This document shows positions 6,815 through 16,567 of a stretch of DNA of 49,704 nucleotides, piece by piece. Below the pieces are notes generated by a model. The model was not told the DNA's origin. It was given only the letters and a program-made list of their open reading frames with translations, and ran no database searches. The translations under genes and the position numbers were made by a program. The stretch is from Mucilaginibacter sp. (GTDB lineage: Bacteria > Bacteroidota > Bacteroidia > Sphingobacteriales > Sphingobacteriaceae): assembly GCA_025929405.1 (NCBI GenBank), contig JAICMD010000002.1, positions 1-49,704 of the forward strand, given 5' to 3'. Every line of letters starts with the position of its first letter. The first letter of the stretch is position 1.

Positions 6815-9280
6815 ATGCTCAGCAATCATTACACCATACAGCAGGTACAGCAAATTATTAATGCCATAGGCACTATTGTAAGCGATGATACCATTACAAC
6901 CCTGTTTACCGATAGCCGCCGTATTAATAACCCGGTAGGGGGGCTGTTTTTTGCCTTGAGCGGCAGGCGCAACGGCCACGAGTTTATTGCCGAAGCTTAT
7001 GCGGCCGGGGTACGCAATTTTGTGGTAAAGGATGGTCCCGAAATAAAACTACCCGAAGCTAACCTGCTTATAGTGCCTGATGTATTAACGGCTCTGCAAC
7101 AGTTAGCCAAACATCATCGCAGTCAGTTTAATCTGGATGTAATAGGGGTAACCGGTAGCAATGGTAAAACCATTGTAAAAGAGTGGCTGTACCAGTTAAT
7201 GTTCCCGGATAAAAATATTGTGCGCAACCCCAAAAGCTATAACTCGCAGATAGGGGTACCGCTATCGGTTTGGCAAATTAGCGCCGATAATAACCTGGGC
7301 ATATTTGAGGCCGGTATATCCATGCCCGGCGAAATGGAAAGATTGCAAGAAATTATACAGCCAAATATTGGGGTGTTAACGCATATAGGCTCGGCGCATG
7401 ATGAAGGCTTTGAAAATACCGCCCAAAAGATACGTGAAAAGATAAGGTTGTTTAAAAACTGTAAGCTGGTTATCCATAGTTACGACCAGCTATCGCCTTA
7501 TAAAATTGAATTGCCCGGTGCCAAATGCTTTACCTGGAGCCGTAGCTTTAAACAGGCCGATCTGTATGTGTTTACAGAAACGACCATAGCCAAAAGCTAT
7601 TACCTGCGGGCTATATTTAAGGGCGAAGAAATAGAATGCCTGGTGCCGTTTACAGACAGGGCATCGGTAGAGAATGCTATTATTTGCTGGGCCACCATGC
7701 TGGCTATGGGCTATGCACCTGCCGAAGTTGATAACCGCATTGAGCGCCTTACCCGCGTAAGTATGCGCCTGGAACTTAAAAATGGTATTAATGATTGCTC
7801 CATTATTGATGATTCGTATAACTCCGATATACAATCGCTTGAAATTGCGCTTAACTTTTTAAACCAGCAAAATCAGCATGAAAAAAATACGCTGATCTTG
7901 TCGGATATATTTCAGTCCGGCCTGCCCGAGGATGAACTGTACCGGCAGGTGGCGCAACTGATAAAGGCGCAAAAAATAAATAAGTTTATTGGGATAGGTG
8001 CTGCGCTTACTAAATATAAAGACCTGTTTGAAGTACCCGAAAGGTATTTTTATACCGATACCGTTGCCTTGCTTAATAACCTGAATACACACCAATTTAA
8101 GGAAGAAACCATCCTGATAAAAGGTTCGCGATCATTTGAGTTTGAAAAGGTAAGCCGTGCCCTTACCCAAAAGGCGCATGAAACCGTAATGGAGATAAAC
8201 CTTAACGCTATGGTGCATAACCTTAATTATTACCGTTCAAAGCTGCAGCCGGGAGTAAAGCTAATGGCTATGGTTAAGGCGTTCTCGTACGGTAGCGGTA
8301 CTTTTGAGCTGGCCAATGTATTGCAATACCAAAAGGTTGATTACTTGGCAGTAGCATATATTGACGAGGGCGTATCCTTGCGCCAAACCGGTATTGAAAT
8401 GCCTATTATGGTGCTTAATGCCGAACCATCTGCTTTTGACAAGTTGGTTAAACATAAGCTTGAACCGGTAGTTTATAGCTTTAATTTATTTGACGAGTTT
8501 ATAAAGTTTGCCCAAAACCGAGATGTGTTAAATTATCCTATCCATCTTAAAATTGATACCGGCATGCATCGCCTGGGTTTTGAAGAGGCTGATATTGCTA
8601 TTTTAGCCGATTCGCTGGAGCAAAATAAATATGTAAGGGTGGTCTCCATATTTTCGCACCTGGCTGCCAGCGAGGCTGTTGAACATGATGATTTTACCCT
8701 GCAGCAGATAACCAGCTTTAAAAAAATATTTACAAGTATTGAAAAGGCATTGGGTTATACGGTTATTAAACACATTTTAAATTCATCGGGCATTACCCGT
8801 TGGCCGGGGGCACAGTTTGATATGGTACGGCTGGGCATTGGCCTGTATGGCATTGATGCGGCTATCCCCGTTGATGAAAATGCCCTGCAGCCTATTGCCA
8901 GTTTAAAAACCAATGTATCGCAGGTTAAAAAAATACCGGCTGGTGATACCGTTGGGTATAGCCGTAAAGGCGAAATGCCTAAAGGCGGCAAAATAGCTAC
9001 TGTGCGTATAGGTTATGCCGACGGTTACATCCGCGCTTTTGGCAATGGCAATGGCAAAATGATGATAAACGGCGAACTGGCGCCCACCATAGGCAATATA
9101 TCCATGGATATGACCATGCTTGATGTAAGCAATATACCTGACGTGAGCGAAGGCGATGAGGTAATTGTTTTTAACGATCAGCTTAAAATTGAGGAACTGG
9201 CCGCACAGATAAATACTATTCCGTATGAAATTTTAACTAATATTTCGCAACGGGTAAAAAGAGTGTATTTTTATGAGTAA
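6815..9280 (+). CDS. murF-alr: Bifunctional UDP-N-acetylmuramoyl-tripeptide--D-Ala-D-Ala ligase / alanine racemase
   Basis: N-terminal Mur ligase (GVTGSNGKTIVKEWLYQL) fused to C-terminal Alr (VMEINLNAMVHNLNYYRSKLQPGVKLMAMVKAFSYGSG...RLGIGLYGID). Start refined to ATG at 6815 (MLSNHYTIQQVQQ). Confidence 0.95.
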   Translation: MLSNHYTIQQVQQIINAIGTIVSDDTITTLFTDSRRINNPVGGLFFALSGRRNGHEFIAEAYAAGVRNFVVKDGPEIKLPEANLLIVPDVLTALQQLAKHHRSQFNLDVIGVTGSNGKTIVKEWLYQLMFPDKNIVRNPKSYNSQIGVPLSVWQISADNNLGIFEAGISMPGEMERLQEIIQPNIGVLTHIGSAHDEGFENTAQKIREKIRLFKNCKLVIHSYDQLSPYKIELPGAKCFTWSRSFKQADLYVFTETTIAKSYYLRAIFKGEEIECLVPFTDRASVENAIICWATMLAMGYAPAEVDNRIERLTRVSMRLELKNGINDCSIIDDSYNSDIQSLEIALNFLNQQNQHEKNTLILSDIFQSGLPEDELYRQVAQLIKAQKINKFIGIGAALTKYKDLFEVPERYFYTDTVALLNNLNTHQFKEETILIKGSRSFEFEKVSRALTQKAHETVMEINLNAMVHNLNYYRSKLQPGVKLMAMVKAFSYGSGTFELANVLQYQKVDYLAVAYIDEGVSLRQTGIEMPIMVLNAEPSAFDKLVKHKLEPVVYSFNLFDEFIKFAQNRDVLNYPIHLKIDTGMHRLGFEEADIAILADSLEQNKYVRVVSIFSHLAASEAVEHDDFTLQQITSFKKIFTSIEKALGYTVIKHILNSSGITRWPGAQFDMVRLGIGLYGIDAAIPVDENALQPIASLKTNVSQVKKIPAGDTVGYSRKGEMPKGGKIATVRIGYADGYIRAFGNGNGKMMINGELAPTIGNISMDMTMLDVSNIPDVSEGDEVIVFNDQLKIEELAAQINTIPYEILTNISQRVKRVYFYE

Positions 9281-9291
9281 TTTACTTACCC

Positions 9292-9885
9292 ATGAAAAGA
9301 TTAGCCGGAGCCCTGTTAAATTACTTTGTTAAAGGATTATTGGTTGTTGTGCCGATAGGCGCGGCAGCTTTCCTGGTATTTTGGGCGGTATCCCGGTTGG
9401 ATAGTGCCCTTAACCTGAGCGATATGCTTTGGATGAGCAAGGATGGGAAACCCATGTATATACCCGGCCTGGGTATATTAAATGTGGTTGTTATCATCCT
9501 GATAGTGGGTATATTGGTAACCAACGTAATTACCGACCCCATAAAACGGTGGTTTAAACGCTGGTTTAACCGTTTGCCTTTTTTTAATTTCCTGTACTCA
9601 TCCATAAAAGACCTTACTGAAGCCTTTGTTGGCGATGAAAAGAAATTTACCGAAGCGGTTATTGTTGAGGTAAATGAGTTTGGTTTAAAAAAGGTTGGCT
9701 TTTTGGTGCAAAAAGATCTGACCACATTAAATCTTCCCGGCGAGGTAGCTGTTTATTTTCCATATTCTTACTCATTTGCAGGGCAGGTGGTTATCATATC
9801 AAAAGATAAGGTAAAACCTATCCATAAAAACCCCGCTGATATGATGAAGTTTGTAATATCAGGCGGTGTAAGCGGTTTGGATTAA
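9292..9885 (+). CDS. DUF502 domain-containing membrane protein
   Basis: YFVKGLLVVVPIGAAAFLVFWAV...GLGILNVVVIILIVGILVTNVI...LPFFNFLYSSIKDLTEAF: DUF502 pattern. Confidence 0.85.
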   Translation: MKRLAGALLNYFVKGLLVVVPIGAAAFLVFWAVSRLDSALNLSDMLWMSKDGKPMYIPGLGILNVVVIILIVGILVTNVITDPIKRWFKRWFNRLPFFNFLYSSIKDLTEAFVGDEKKFTEAVIVEVNEFGLKKVGFLVQKDLTTLNLPGEVAVYFPYSYSFAGQVVIISKDKVKPIHKNPADMMKFVISGGVSGLD

Positions 9886-11144
9886 CCTGCCTTTTTGAAG
9901 CTTTTAAAAGTGATTAAAGTACTTATCAGCATCAGCAACGCAGCCAAAATATAAGGTGCGCCCGGAAAATAATAGCCACTGAATTTATGGGTAAAGCTGT
10001 AAAATATATAACTGAAAAGCAGCGGCCCCACAATAACGCTTACGCTGTTCATGGTGGTAAATGCGCCCTGTAGTTCGCCCTGTTCATTTTTTGCAACCTT
10101 ATCAGTTGCAAAAGCCTGTAGGGCCGGGCCTGATATTCCACCCAGGCAATAAGGTATCATATACAAGTACATCATCCATCCCTGCTTTACAAAGGCAATC
10201 AGCGTAAGGCCAATGGCATAAAAAATCAACCCGTAAACAATGTTTTTTTGCTGACCAAATTTGGGTATGGTATATCGTATCAATCCTCCTTGTATACCTA
10301 CCAATAGCACCCCAATAAATATACCTAATGTGCCAATACTGCTTAATGACCAATGGAACTTTTCTATCAAGTAAAATGACAGCAGATATTCAATTGCTTT
10401 TTGGGCGATGTATACTAAAGTAATGGCGCCAATAAGCCCGGCAAGTTCGGTATGTTTTGTAAATATCCTTATGATAGAACCTATAGGGTTGGCACGTTTC
10501 CATTCAAATTTACGGCGATGCTCAGGTTTTAATGATTCGGGTAATACAAAATAACCATATAACCCGTTAAAAAATGCAAATGCTGCTGCCGCTATAAACG
10601 GAAATTTAATATCCAAAGCGCCCAGATAGGCCCCAAGCGCAATGCCAATAATAAAACCAAAGCCTGATGCCGCACCTACCAACCCAAAATTAGCCGACCG
10701 TTTATGCCCGGTACTTATATCAGCAATATAGGCTGTGGCCGTAGCAGTTGTTGCACCCGTTACCCCGGCAATAAACCTGCCTACAAAAAGCCATGCTATG
10801 GTAGGGGCAAAGGCCATAAACGTATAATCAATGCTAAAACCAAAAAGCGATACCAGCAAAATTGGCCGCCTGCCATACCTGTCGCTCAAATTACCCATAA
10901 TGGATGCAAATACCAACTGCATACTGGCATAAACAAAGGTAAGCCAGCCGCTGTATTTGGATGCCGTACTCACATCAACATGGCCCAGGGTTTCCAGTAA
11001 TTTAGGCATAACCGGGATGATAATGCCCAGCCCCAATACGTCAATAAAAATGGTAATGAAAATAAAGCCCAATGCCGCCGACCGGCGCTTTCTGGCTATT
11101 TTCTTTGATTTTTTTTGAGGAGAGGATGGTAGCTGGTCGGCCAT
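9882..11144 (-). CDS. MFS transporter (TetA-like), tandem paralogue
   Basis: 12-TM MFS; GNLSDRYGRRPILL motif A; GFIFITIFIDVLGLGIIIPVMPKL. Confidence 0.9.
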   Translation of the reverse strand: MADQLPSSPQKKSKKIARKRRSAALGFIFITIFIDVLGLGIIIPVMPKLLETLGHVDVSTASKYSGWLTFVYASMQLVFASIMGNLSDRYGRRPILLVSLFGFSIDYTFMAFAPTIAWLFVGRFIAGVTGATTATATAYIADISTGHKRSANFGLVGAASGFGFIIGIALGAYLGALDIKFPFIAAAAFAFFNGLYGYFVLPESLKPEHRRKFEWKRANPIGSIIRIFTKHTELAGLIGAITLVYIAQKAIEYLLSFYLIEKFHWSLSSIGTLGIFIGVLLVGIQGGLIRYTIPKFGQQKNIVYGLIFYAIGLTLIAFVKQGWMMYLYMIPYCLGGISGPALQAFATDKVAKNEQGELQGAFTTMNSVSVIVGPLLFSYIFYSFTHKFSGYYFPGAPYILAALLMLISTLITFKSFKKAG

Positions 11145-11190
11145 AAAATATTAAGTAGCAATAGTTAAAGCAGCTATATAACCAATAATT

Positions 11191-12408
11191 TTAATTTGTG
11201 TTTCTTTTAAAACTCCGTACAGCCAATACGGCGCTTACAAGCATCAGTAAAGCACCTAAAAAGAATGGTGCGCCCGGTAATTTAACAGGGGCATCCGGTT
11301 TGGTAAAATAATAAAACAGATACGTCATTATCCAAGGGCCAAATATGGAGCTTAAACTCATTAAGCTGGTTAAACCGCCTTGCAGTTCGCCCTGCTGGTT
11401 TGAGGGTACCTGCTCGGTTATTATGCCTTGCAATGCCGGGCCGGCTATGCCACCTAATGAATACGGAATAATAAATGCAAACATCATCCAGCCTTTATTG
11501 GCTATGCCAAAAAGTATCAAACCTATGGTATATAACAGCAGTCCTATCAAAATACTGCGTTGCTGCCCCAGTTTAGGTATGGCAACGCGTATCAATCCGC
11601 CTTGCACTGCTGCTACGGTTAGGCCCACAAATCCTAACGAGTAGCCAATCCAGGCTTCGTTCCAGTTAAATTTATCAATCGTATAAAATGTCCAAACACT
11701 TTGTACCGCCTGACCGGAAAAATAAATCAGGAATAATGATGCAGCCAGACCCAATACCGCTGGATATTTGCCCAATTGTTTTAATGACCCCAACGGATTG
11801 GCCCTTTTAATATCAAACGGGCGGCGGTGTGCTTCATCTAACGATTCGGGTAAAACAAAATAACCGTAAATCGCATTCAGCAAAGCCAAAACCGAAGCTG
11901 CTATAAAAGGCAGTTGTGTACTGTATTTGCCCAAAATGCCGCCTATAACCGGGCCTATAATAAAACCTAATCCAAAGGCAACACCAATCATACCGAAGTT
12001 TTGCGCCCGTTTTTCGGGCGTGCTTACATCAGCAATATATGCCGATGCCGTAGTAAAACTTGCCCCCGTAATACCTGCTATTGATCGGCCCATAAATAAC
12101 CACCCAATACTTGGCGCAAAAGCCATAAACATATAATCAATACCAAACCCTAATAATGATCCTAATAGTACCGGCCTGCGGCCAAACCTGTCGCTTAAAT
12201 TTCCTAATACGGGTGCAAACAGAAACTGCATTACCGAATATGCCAGCGTTAACAATCCCGCATAACGCGATGCATCGCTCAGGTTGCCATGAATTAAAGT
12301 TTGTATAAGCTTGGGTAATACCGGAATAATAATCCCTAAACCTGTAATATCAATTAGCAGTGTAATAAATATAAAGCCCAGGGCGGCTTGTTTTTTTGGT
12401 TTGGCCAT
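11191..12408 (-). CDS. MFS transporter (TetA-like), tandem paralogue
   Basis: GFIFITLLIDITGLGIIIPVLPKL; GNLSDRFGRRPVLL; clearly homologous to the neighbouring gene. Confidence 0.9.
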   Translation of the reverse strand: MAKPKKQAALGFIFITLLIDITGLGIIIPVLPKLIQTLIHGNLSDASRYAGLLTLAYSVMQFLFAPVLGNLSDRFGRRPVLLGSLLGFGIDYMFMAFAPSIGWLFMGRSIAGITGASFTTASAYIADVSTPEKRAQNFGMIGVAFGLGFIIGPVIGGILGKYSTQLPFIAASVLALLNAIYGYFVLPESLDEAHRRPFDIKRANPLGSLKQLGKYPAVLGLAASLFLIYFSGQAVQSVWTFYTIDKFNWNEAWIGYSLGFVGLTVAAVQGGLIRVAIPKLGQQRSILIGLLLYTIGLILFGIANKGWMMFAFIIPYSLGGIAGPALQGIITEQVPSNQQGELQGGLTSLMSLSSIFGPWIMTYLFYYFTKPDAPVKLPGAPFFLGALLMLVSAVLAVRSFKRNTN

Positions 12409-12420
12409 TGTTTAGGTAAT

Positions 12421-12492
12421 GGTTCATAGTTGATAGTTCATGGCCCTTGCAATTACTATGAACCATCAACTATGAACTATGAACTATGAACT
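12421..12492. repeat. Iterated-word inverted repeat, family F1 (GTTCATAGTTGATAGTTCATGG)
   Basis: ggttcatagttgatagttcatgg ... actatgaaccatcaactatgaactatgaactatgaacta. Confidence 0.9.
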
Positions 12493-12494
12493 AA

Positions 12495-13202
12495 TTAGAA
12501 ATTCGGTTTAAGTACGTATTTATTGTAGAAACGGGTAATGTGCTCAACAGCTTCTTCGGCGGTATCAACTACGCGGTAAAGGTTAAGGTCATCAGGGTGA
12601 ATGTTATGCTCCTCGTTCAGCATTTTTTCTTCAACCCAGTCAAATAATCCTTTCCAGTATTCCCTGCCTACAAACACAATAGGGAAGCGGGCAATTTTAC
12701 CGGTTTGTATAAGGGTTATCGCTTCAAATGATTCATCCATTGTTCCAAAACCTCCCGGCAGGATAATAAAACCCTGCGAGTATTTCATGAACATTACCTT
12801 GCGGATAAAAAAGTAATCAAACTCCAGTATTTTATCCCTGTCGATATATTTATTATGAAACTGCTCAAAAGGCAATTCGATATTTAATCCTACAGATTTA
12901 CCACCGGCCTCATAAGCGCCTTTGTTGGCCGCCTCCATAATACCCGGCCCACCACCTGATATTACACCATAACCATGCTCGGTAAGCAGGCGAGCTGTTT
13001 CTTCAGATAGTTTATAATACTTATTATCATTATGTGTACGTGCCGAACCGAATATGGAAACGCACGGGCCTATTTTGGCCAGTTTTTCAAAGCCGTCAAC
13101 AAACTCGGCCATTATTTTAAATATCTGCCAGGAATCAGTTACTTTAATTTCCTGCCAGTTTTTGTTTTCAAATGCTTGTCTTATTTTTTCTTCACCAGTC
13201 AT
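12495..13202 (-). CDS. LOG family / TIGR00730 Rossmann-fold protein
   Basis: VSIFGSARTHNDNKYYKLSEETARLLTEHGYGVISGGGPGIMEAANKGAYEAGGKSVGLNIELPFEQ...ILPGGFGTMDESFE. Start placed at internal ATG 13202 (MTGEEKIRQ), since upstream codons overlap a repeat element. Confidence 0.9.
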   Translation of the reverse strand: MTGEEKIRQAFENKNWQEIKVTDSWQIFKIMAEFVDGFEKLAKIGPCVSIFGSARTHNDNKYYKLSEETARLLTEHGYGVISGGGPGIMEAANKGAYEAGGKSVGLNIELPFEQFHNKYIDRDKILEFDYFFIRKVMFMKYSQGFIILPGGFGTMDESFEAITLIQTGKIARFPIVFVGREYWKGLFDWVEEKMLNEEHNIHPDDLNLYRVVDTAEEAVEHITRFYNKYVLKPNF

Positions 13203-13242
13203 ATATCCTTTTAATATCTTATTCTTTTTTCGCTTTATTAAT

Positions 13243-13369
13243 TTACTCACCCGGTCTTTGCTTCGCTCGACCACCCTCTTGGTGTAAAGAGGGTTTGGCT
13301 TTATCCCAATTTAACCCTCTTTACCGCTTGCGGAAGATAAGGTCGACCAGCGTAGCGTAGTCCGGGTGA
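13243..13369. repeat. ~127-bp palindromic intergenic element with 10-bp perfect terminal inverted repeats
   Basis: actcacccgg ... ccgggtgagt; longer imperfect arms (ggtctttgcttcgctcgacc / ggtcgaccagcgtagcgtagtcc) and internal hairpins accctctt-ggtgta-aagagggt and ccgc-tt-gcgg. Confidence 0.85.
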
Positions 13370-13400
13370 GTCAATAACCCGCAAGCCAATCTAATTTTAA

Positions 13401-14882
13401 CTATGCCATCGCCTCTTTTGTTTTAGCCGATGATGTTAACCACAATCCGGCAAAGGTAATCAATCCGTTAACCAGTATGAGTTCATTGTCAAATTTATAA
13501 CCGAATAATGCCATTGAATTGTTGCTCAGGTAATAACATACAGCAGGGGATAATACACAAATAAATGGCACCAGTTTATCATTAACCTGCCTGCTGCTTA
13601 CAAATAATCCAAACGAATATAAACCCAGTAACGGCCCATAAGTATATGATGCTACCGAGAATATGGCCGTTACCACTGCTTTATCATTTATAGCGTTAAA
13701 AATAATGATGGTTAAAAACAGCAACCCCGAAAAAGCTATATGGACATAATGCCGTATGTTGATACGCTTCTTGCTGTTATTATCGCCGCTTTTGTTAAAG
13801 TTTAAAAAATCCACACAAAAAGAGGTAGTTAATGCCGTTAGCGCCGAATCGGTAGTAGCAAAAGTAGCGGCGGTTAAGCCAAGCATAAACACTATTGCAG
13901 GTACAATACCCAAATATTTTAATGCGATGGTAGGATACAGGTAATCGGTTTTTTCTACCGTGATGCCATATTTGGCAGCATACATATACAGCAATGCGCC
14001 TACGCTTAAAAAGAAAATATTGATAACTACGAAAACCGCTGTAAAGCTGAACATGTTTTTTTGCGCTTCGCGGATGTTTTTAAGGCTCAGGTTTTTTTGC
14101 ATCAGGTCCTGGTCAAGCCCGGTCATGCCAACGGTAATAAATAATCCACCCAAAAACTGCTTGGTTAAATGCAGGCGGCTGCTCATAAAATCGTTCAGAA
14201 AAAATATTTTAGAGTAACTGCTGTTTTTAATGGCATCAGCAGCCTCAAAAACATTCATGTTTAAACTCCGACAGATAAAAAATATCGAAAGGAAAACAGA
14301 CGATACCAAAAACAGCGTTTGCAGGCTGTCGGTAATAATGATGGTTTTTAATCCACCCTTAAATGTATAAGCCCAAATTAATGCCAGGCATATCAGTACG
14401 GTTACGGCAAAAGGCACATTATAGCTGTCAAAAATAAATTTCTGCAATACTATTACCACCAAATACAACCTGAATGCCGAACCAATAACCCGGCTTATTA
14501 AAAATATACCCGCTGCGGTTTTATAACTCCAGGTGCCTAATGCATGTTCAATATAGCTATAAATAGAGGTCAGCTTCATGCGGTAATATAGCGGCAGCAA
14601 TACAGTAGCTATAATTACAAATCCCGCAGCATTACCTAATATAAATTGAAAGTACGCAAACTGATCGCCAGTTGGTGCGCCAACTTTGCCCGGGACAGAT
14701 ATAAAGGTTACGCCACTCAACGCGGTACCTATCATCCCAAAAGCCACCAGGTACCATTTGGAGTTGCGGTTGGCCACAAAAAAGGTATCATTATCCGAAG
14801 ACTTGCGCGATGTGAGCCACGATATAACAAGCAGCACTAAAAAGTAACCGATTATAAATGAGAGTAGCAGGGCTGGGGTCAT
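13401..14882 (-). CDS. Sodium:solute symporter (SSS family)
   Basis: LLSFIIGYFLVLLVISWLTSRKSSDNDTFFVANRNSKWYLVAFGMIGTALSGVTFISVPG, SSS topology and motifs. Confidence 0.9.
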   Translation of the reverse strand: MTPALLLSFIIGYFLVLLVISWLTSRKSSDNDTFFVANRNSKWYLVAFGMIGTALSGVTFISVPGKVGAPTGDQFAYFQFILGNAAGFVIIATVLLPLYYRMKLTSIYSYIEHALGTWSYKTAAGIFLISRVIGSAFRLYLVVIVLQKFIFDSYNVPFAVTVLICLALIWAYTFKGGLKTIIITDSLQTLFLVSSVFLSIFFICRSLNMNVFEAADAIKNSSYSKIFFLNDFMSSRLHLTKQFLGGLFITVGMTGLDQDLMQKNLSLKNIREAQKNMFSFTAVFVVINIFFLSVGALLYMYAAKYGITVEKTDYLYPTIALKYLGIVPAIVFMLGLTAATFATTDSALTALTTSFCVDFLNFNKSGDNNSKKRINIRHYVHIAFSGLLFLTIIIFNAINDKAVVTAIFSVASYTYGPLLGLYSFGLFVSSRQVNDKLVPFICVLSPAVCYYLSNNSMALFGYKFDNELILVNGLITFAGLWLTSSAKTKEAMA

Positions 14883-14913
14883 GTAGTAGCTTTTACCTAA
14901 TTAAATTTACTGC

Positions 14914-15034
14914 CGTCATTGCGAGGAACGAAGCAATCCCTGCACCATGCAAATCAATTTTAAGGTAAACGTTTATCGAACATTTATCTCAATGATTGTC
15001 CTGCGTAGAGATTGCTTTGTTCCTCGCAATGACG
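14914..15034. repeat. Family F2 inverted-arm element, copy 1
   Basis: 25-bp arms cgtcattgcgaggaacgaagcaatc / gattgctttgttcctcgcaatgacg (one mismatch), core contains gcaaatcaattttaagg. Confidence 0.92.
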
Positions 15035-15109
15035 TGGAGGCGGTAGCTCATAAGAACTATTATCTATGAACTACAGGCGATTTACCTATTATTTTTTAAA
15101 TTCGCAACA

Positions 15110-15727
15110 ATGAACTTCTCTTCTAAATTACTGGAAAACGCTGTTGCCGAATTTGCTAAACTACCAGGGGTGGGCCAAAAAACTGCCCTACGTTTGGTGC
15201 TATACCTGTTAAAGCAGGATAAAGCCGAGGTTGAGCAATTTAGCCATGCGGTAAGCAAACTGCGTAACGAGATACAGTTCTGTACAACCTGCCATAACAT
15301 ATCTGATAAACCTGTATGCGAGATATGTTCATCGCCCAAACGCGATCATAGCCTGATTTGTATTGTAGAGGATACCCGTGATGTGATGGCTATTGAAAAT
15401 ACCAATCAATACAACGGAGTTTATCATGTACTTGGCGGATTGATATCACCGATGGATGGTATTGGTCCGGCTGATCTGACGGTTGATTCATTGGTTGAGC
15501 GGTTAACACAAAACGGCGCAGCCGAAATTATTTTTGCCCTGAGCGCCACTATGGAGGGCGACACTACCATATTTTACTTACACAAACGACTTAAACATTT
15601 TAATCTCAAGTTATCAACCATTGCACGTGGCATAGCTTTTGGAGGTGAACTGGAGTACGTTGATGAGATAACCCTTGGTCGGTCTATCACCACACGTGTT
15701 TCGTATGAAAGTTCATTATCCAAGTAG
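15110..15727 (+). CDS. recR: Recombination protein RecR
   Basis: LPGVGQKTALRLVLYLL...CTTCHNISDKPVCEICSSPKRDHSLICIVEDTRDVMAIE...YHVLGGLISPMDGIGP. Confidence 0.97.
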   Translation: MNFSSKLLENAVAEFAKLPGVGQKTALRLVLYLLKQDKAEVEQFSHAVSKLRNEIQFCTTCHNISDKPVCEICSSPKRDHSLICIVEDTRDVMAIENTNQYNGVYHVLGGLISPMDGIGPADLTVDSLVERLTQNGAAEIIFALSATMEGDTTIFYLHKRLKHFNLKLSTIARGIAFGGELEYVDEITLGRSITTRVSYESSLSK

Positions 15728-15730
15728 CCT

Positions 15731-16567
15731 ATGAAACTAACAGTTATTATGGTAAATTACAATCAGTGTAATTTGCTTAAACAGTCGCTAAATTCTTTAA
15801 TCAATGCCGGAAAAAGCGTTGATTACGAGGTTATTATAGTTGATAATGCATCATGTGATAACTCTATTGAAATGGTAAGTTATCAATTTCCGCAGTTTCA
15901 GATTTTAGCTAATCAGGTTGATGAAGGCATAACCAAAGCCTATAACCGTGCTATTGAAAAAGCTACAGGCGAGTATATTTTACTGGTCAATGCGGATACA
16001 ATTTGCGGCAAAGACACTTTGGAGAAAGTGCTTGAATTTATGGATACACACAACGATGCCAGTGGTTTAGGGGTACGTATGTTATCGCCACAAGGTATGT
16101 TCCTTACCGAATCAAACCGCGGGCTTACCAGGCAATGGGCAACATTTTTTAAGTTGGTTGGACTGGCTAAATATTTCCCTAAAACCCGTTTAACCAACCG
16201 TAACCGTAAGGAGTGGGTAGAGGAGTTTCAGACATCAGAAGTTGATATATTAAATGGCGCATTTATGCTGCTGCGCCGCAATGTATTTAATGAGGTAGGA
16301 TTATTTGACGAGCATTTTGTACGCTTTGGTTATGATGTTGATTTTTCGTACCGCATGAAGCTGGCTGGATTAAAAAATTATTACTTCCCCAAAACTTATA
16401 TTATCAATTATAAGGCTCAAACCATACCCAAATTTAGCTGGCAATACATTAAGTATTATTATGGAGCTATGATTATATTCGCCGGTAAATACCTATTTAA
16501 AGTGCCCGAAATAAAAGTGCAGGGCCTGCCGCAGGTATACAAGCCGCAATATGAAATTGAACACTAA
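15731..16567 (+). CDS. Glycosyltransferase family 2
   Basis: LTVIMVNYNQCNLLKQSLNSLINAGKSVDYEVIIVDNASCDNSIEMV...LNGAFMLLRRNVFNEVGLFDEHFVRFGYDVDFSYR. Confidence 0.92.
   Translation: MKLTVIMVNYNQCNLLKQSLNSLINAGKSVDYEVIIVDNASCDNSIEMVSYQFPQFQILANQVDEGITKAYNRAIEKATGEYILLVNADTICGKDTLEKVLEFMDTHNDASGLGVRMLSPQGMFLTESNRGLTRQWATFFKLVGLAKYFPKTRLTNRNRKEWVEEFQTSEVDILNGAFMLLRRNVFNEVGLFDEHFVRFGYDVDFSYRMKLAGLKNYYFPKTYIINYKAQTIPKFSWQYIKYYYGAMIIFAGKYLFKVPEIKVQGLPQVYKPQYEIEH

Noticed and set aside
6767-8991. Antisense ORFs within murF-alr (6767..6979, 7490..7834, 7859..8095, 8261..8455, 8755..8991)
   Set aside because: Entirely inside a strongly supported CDS, with no recognisable motifs.
9882-12408. Calling the MFS genes tetracycline resistance (tetA)
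   Set aside because: Motif A similarity is generic to the DHA1 group; no basis for assigning substrate.
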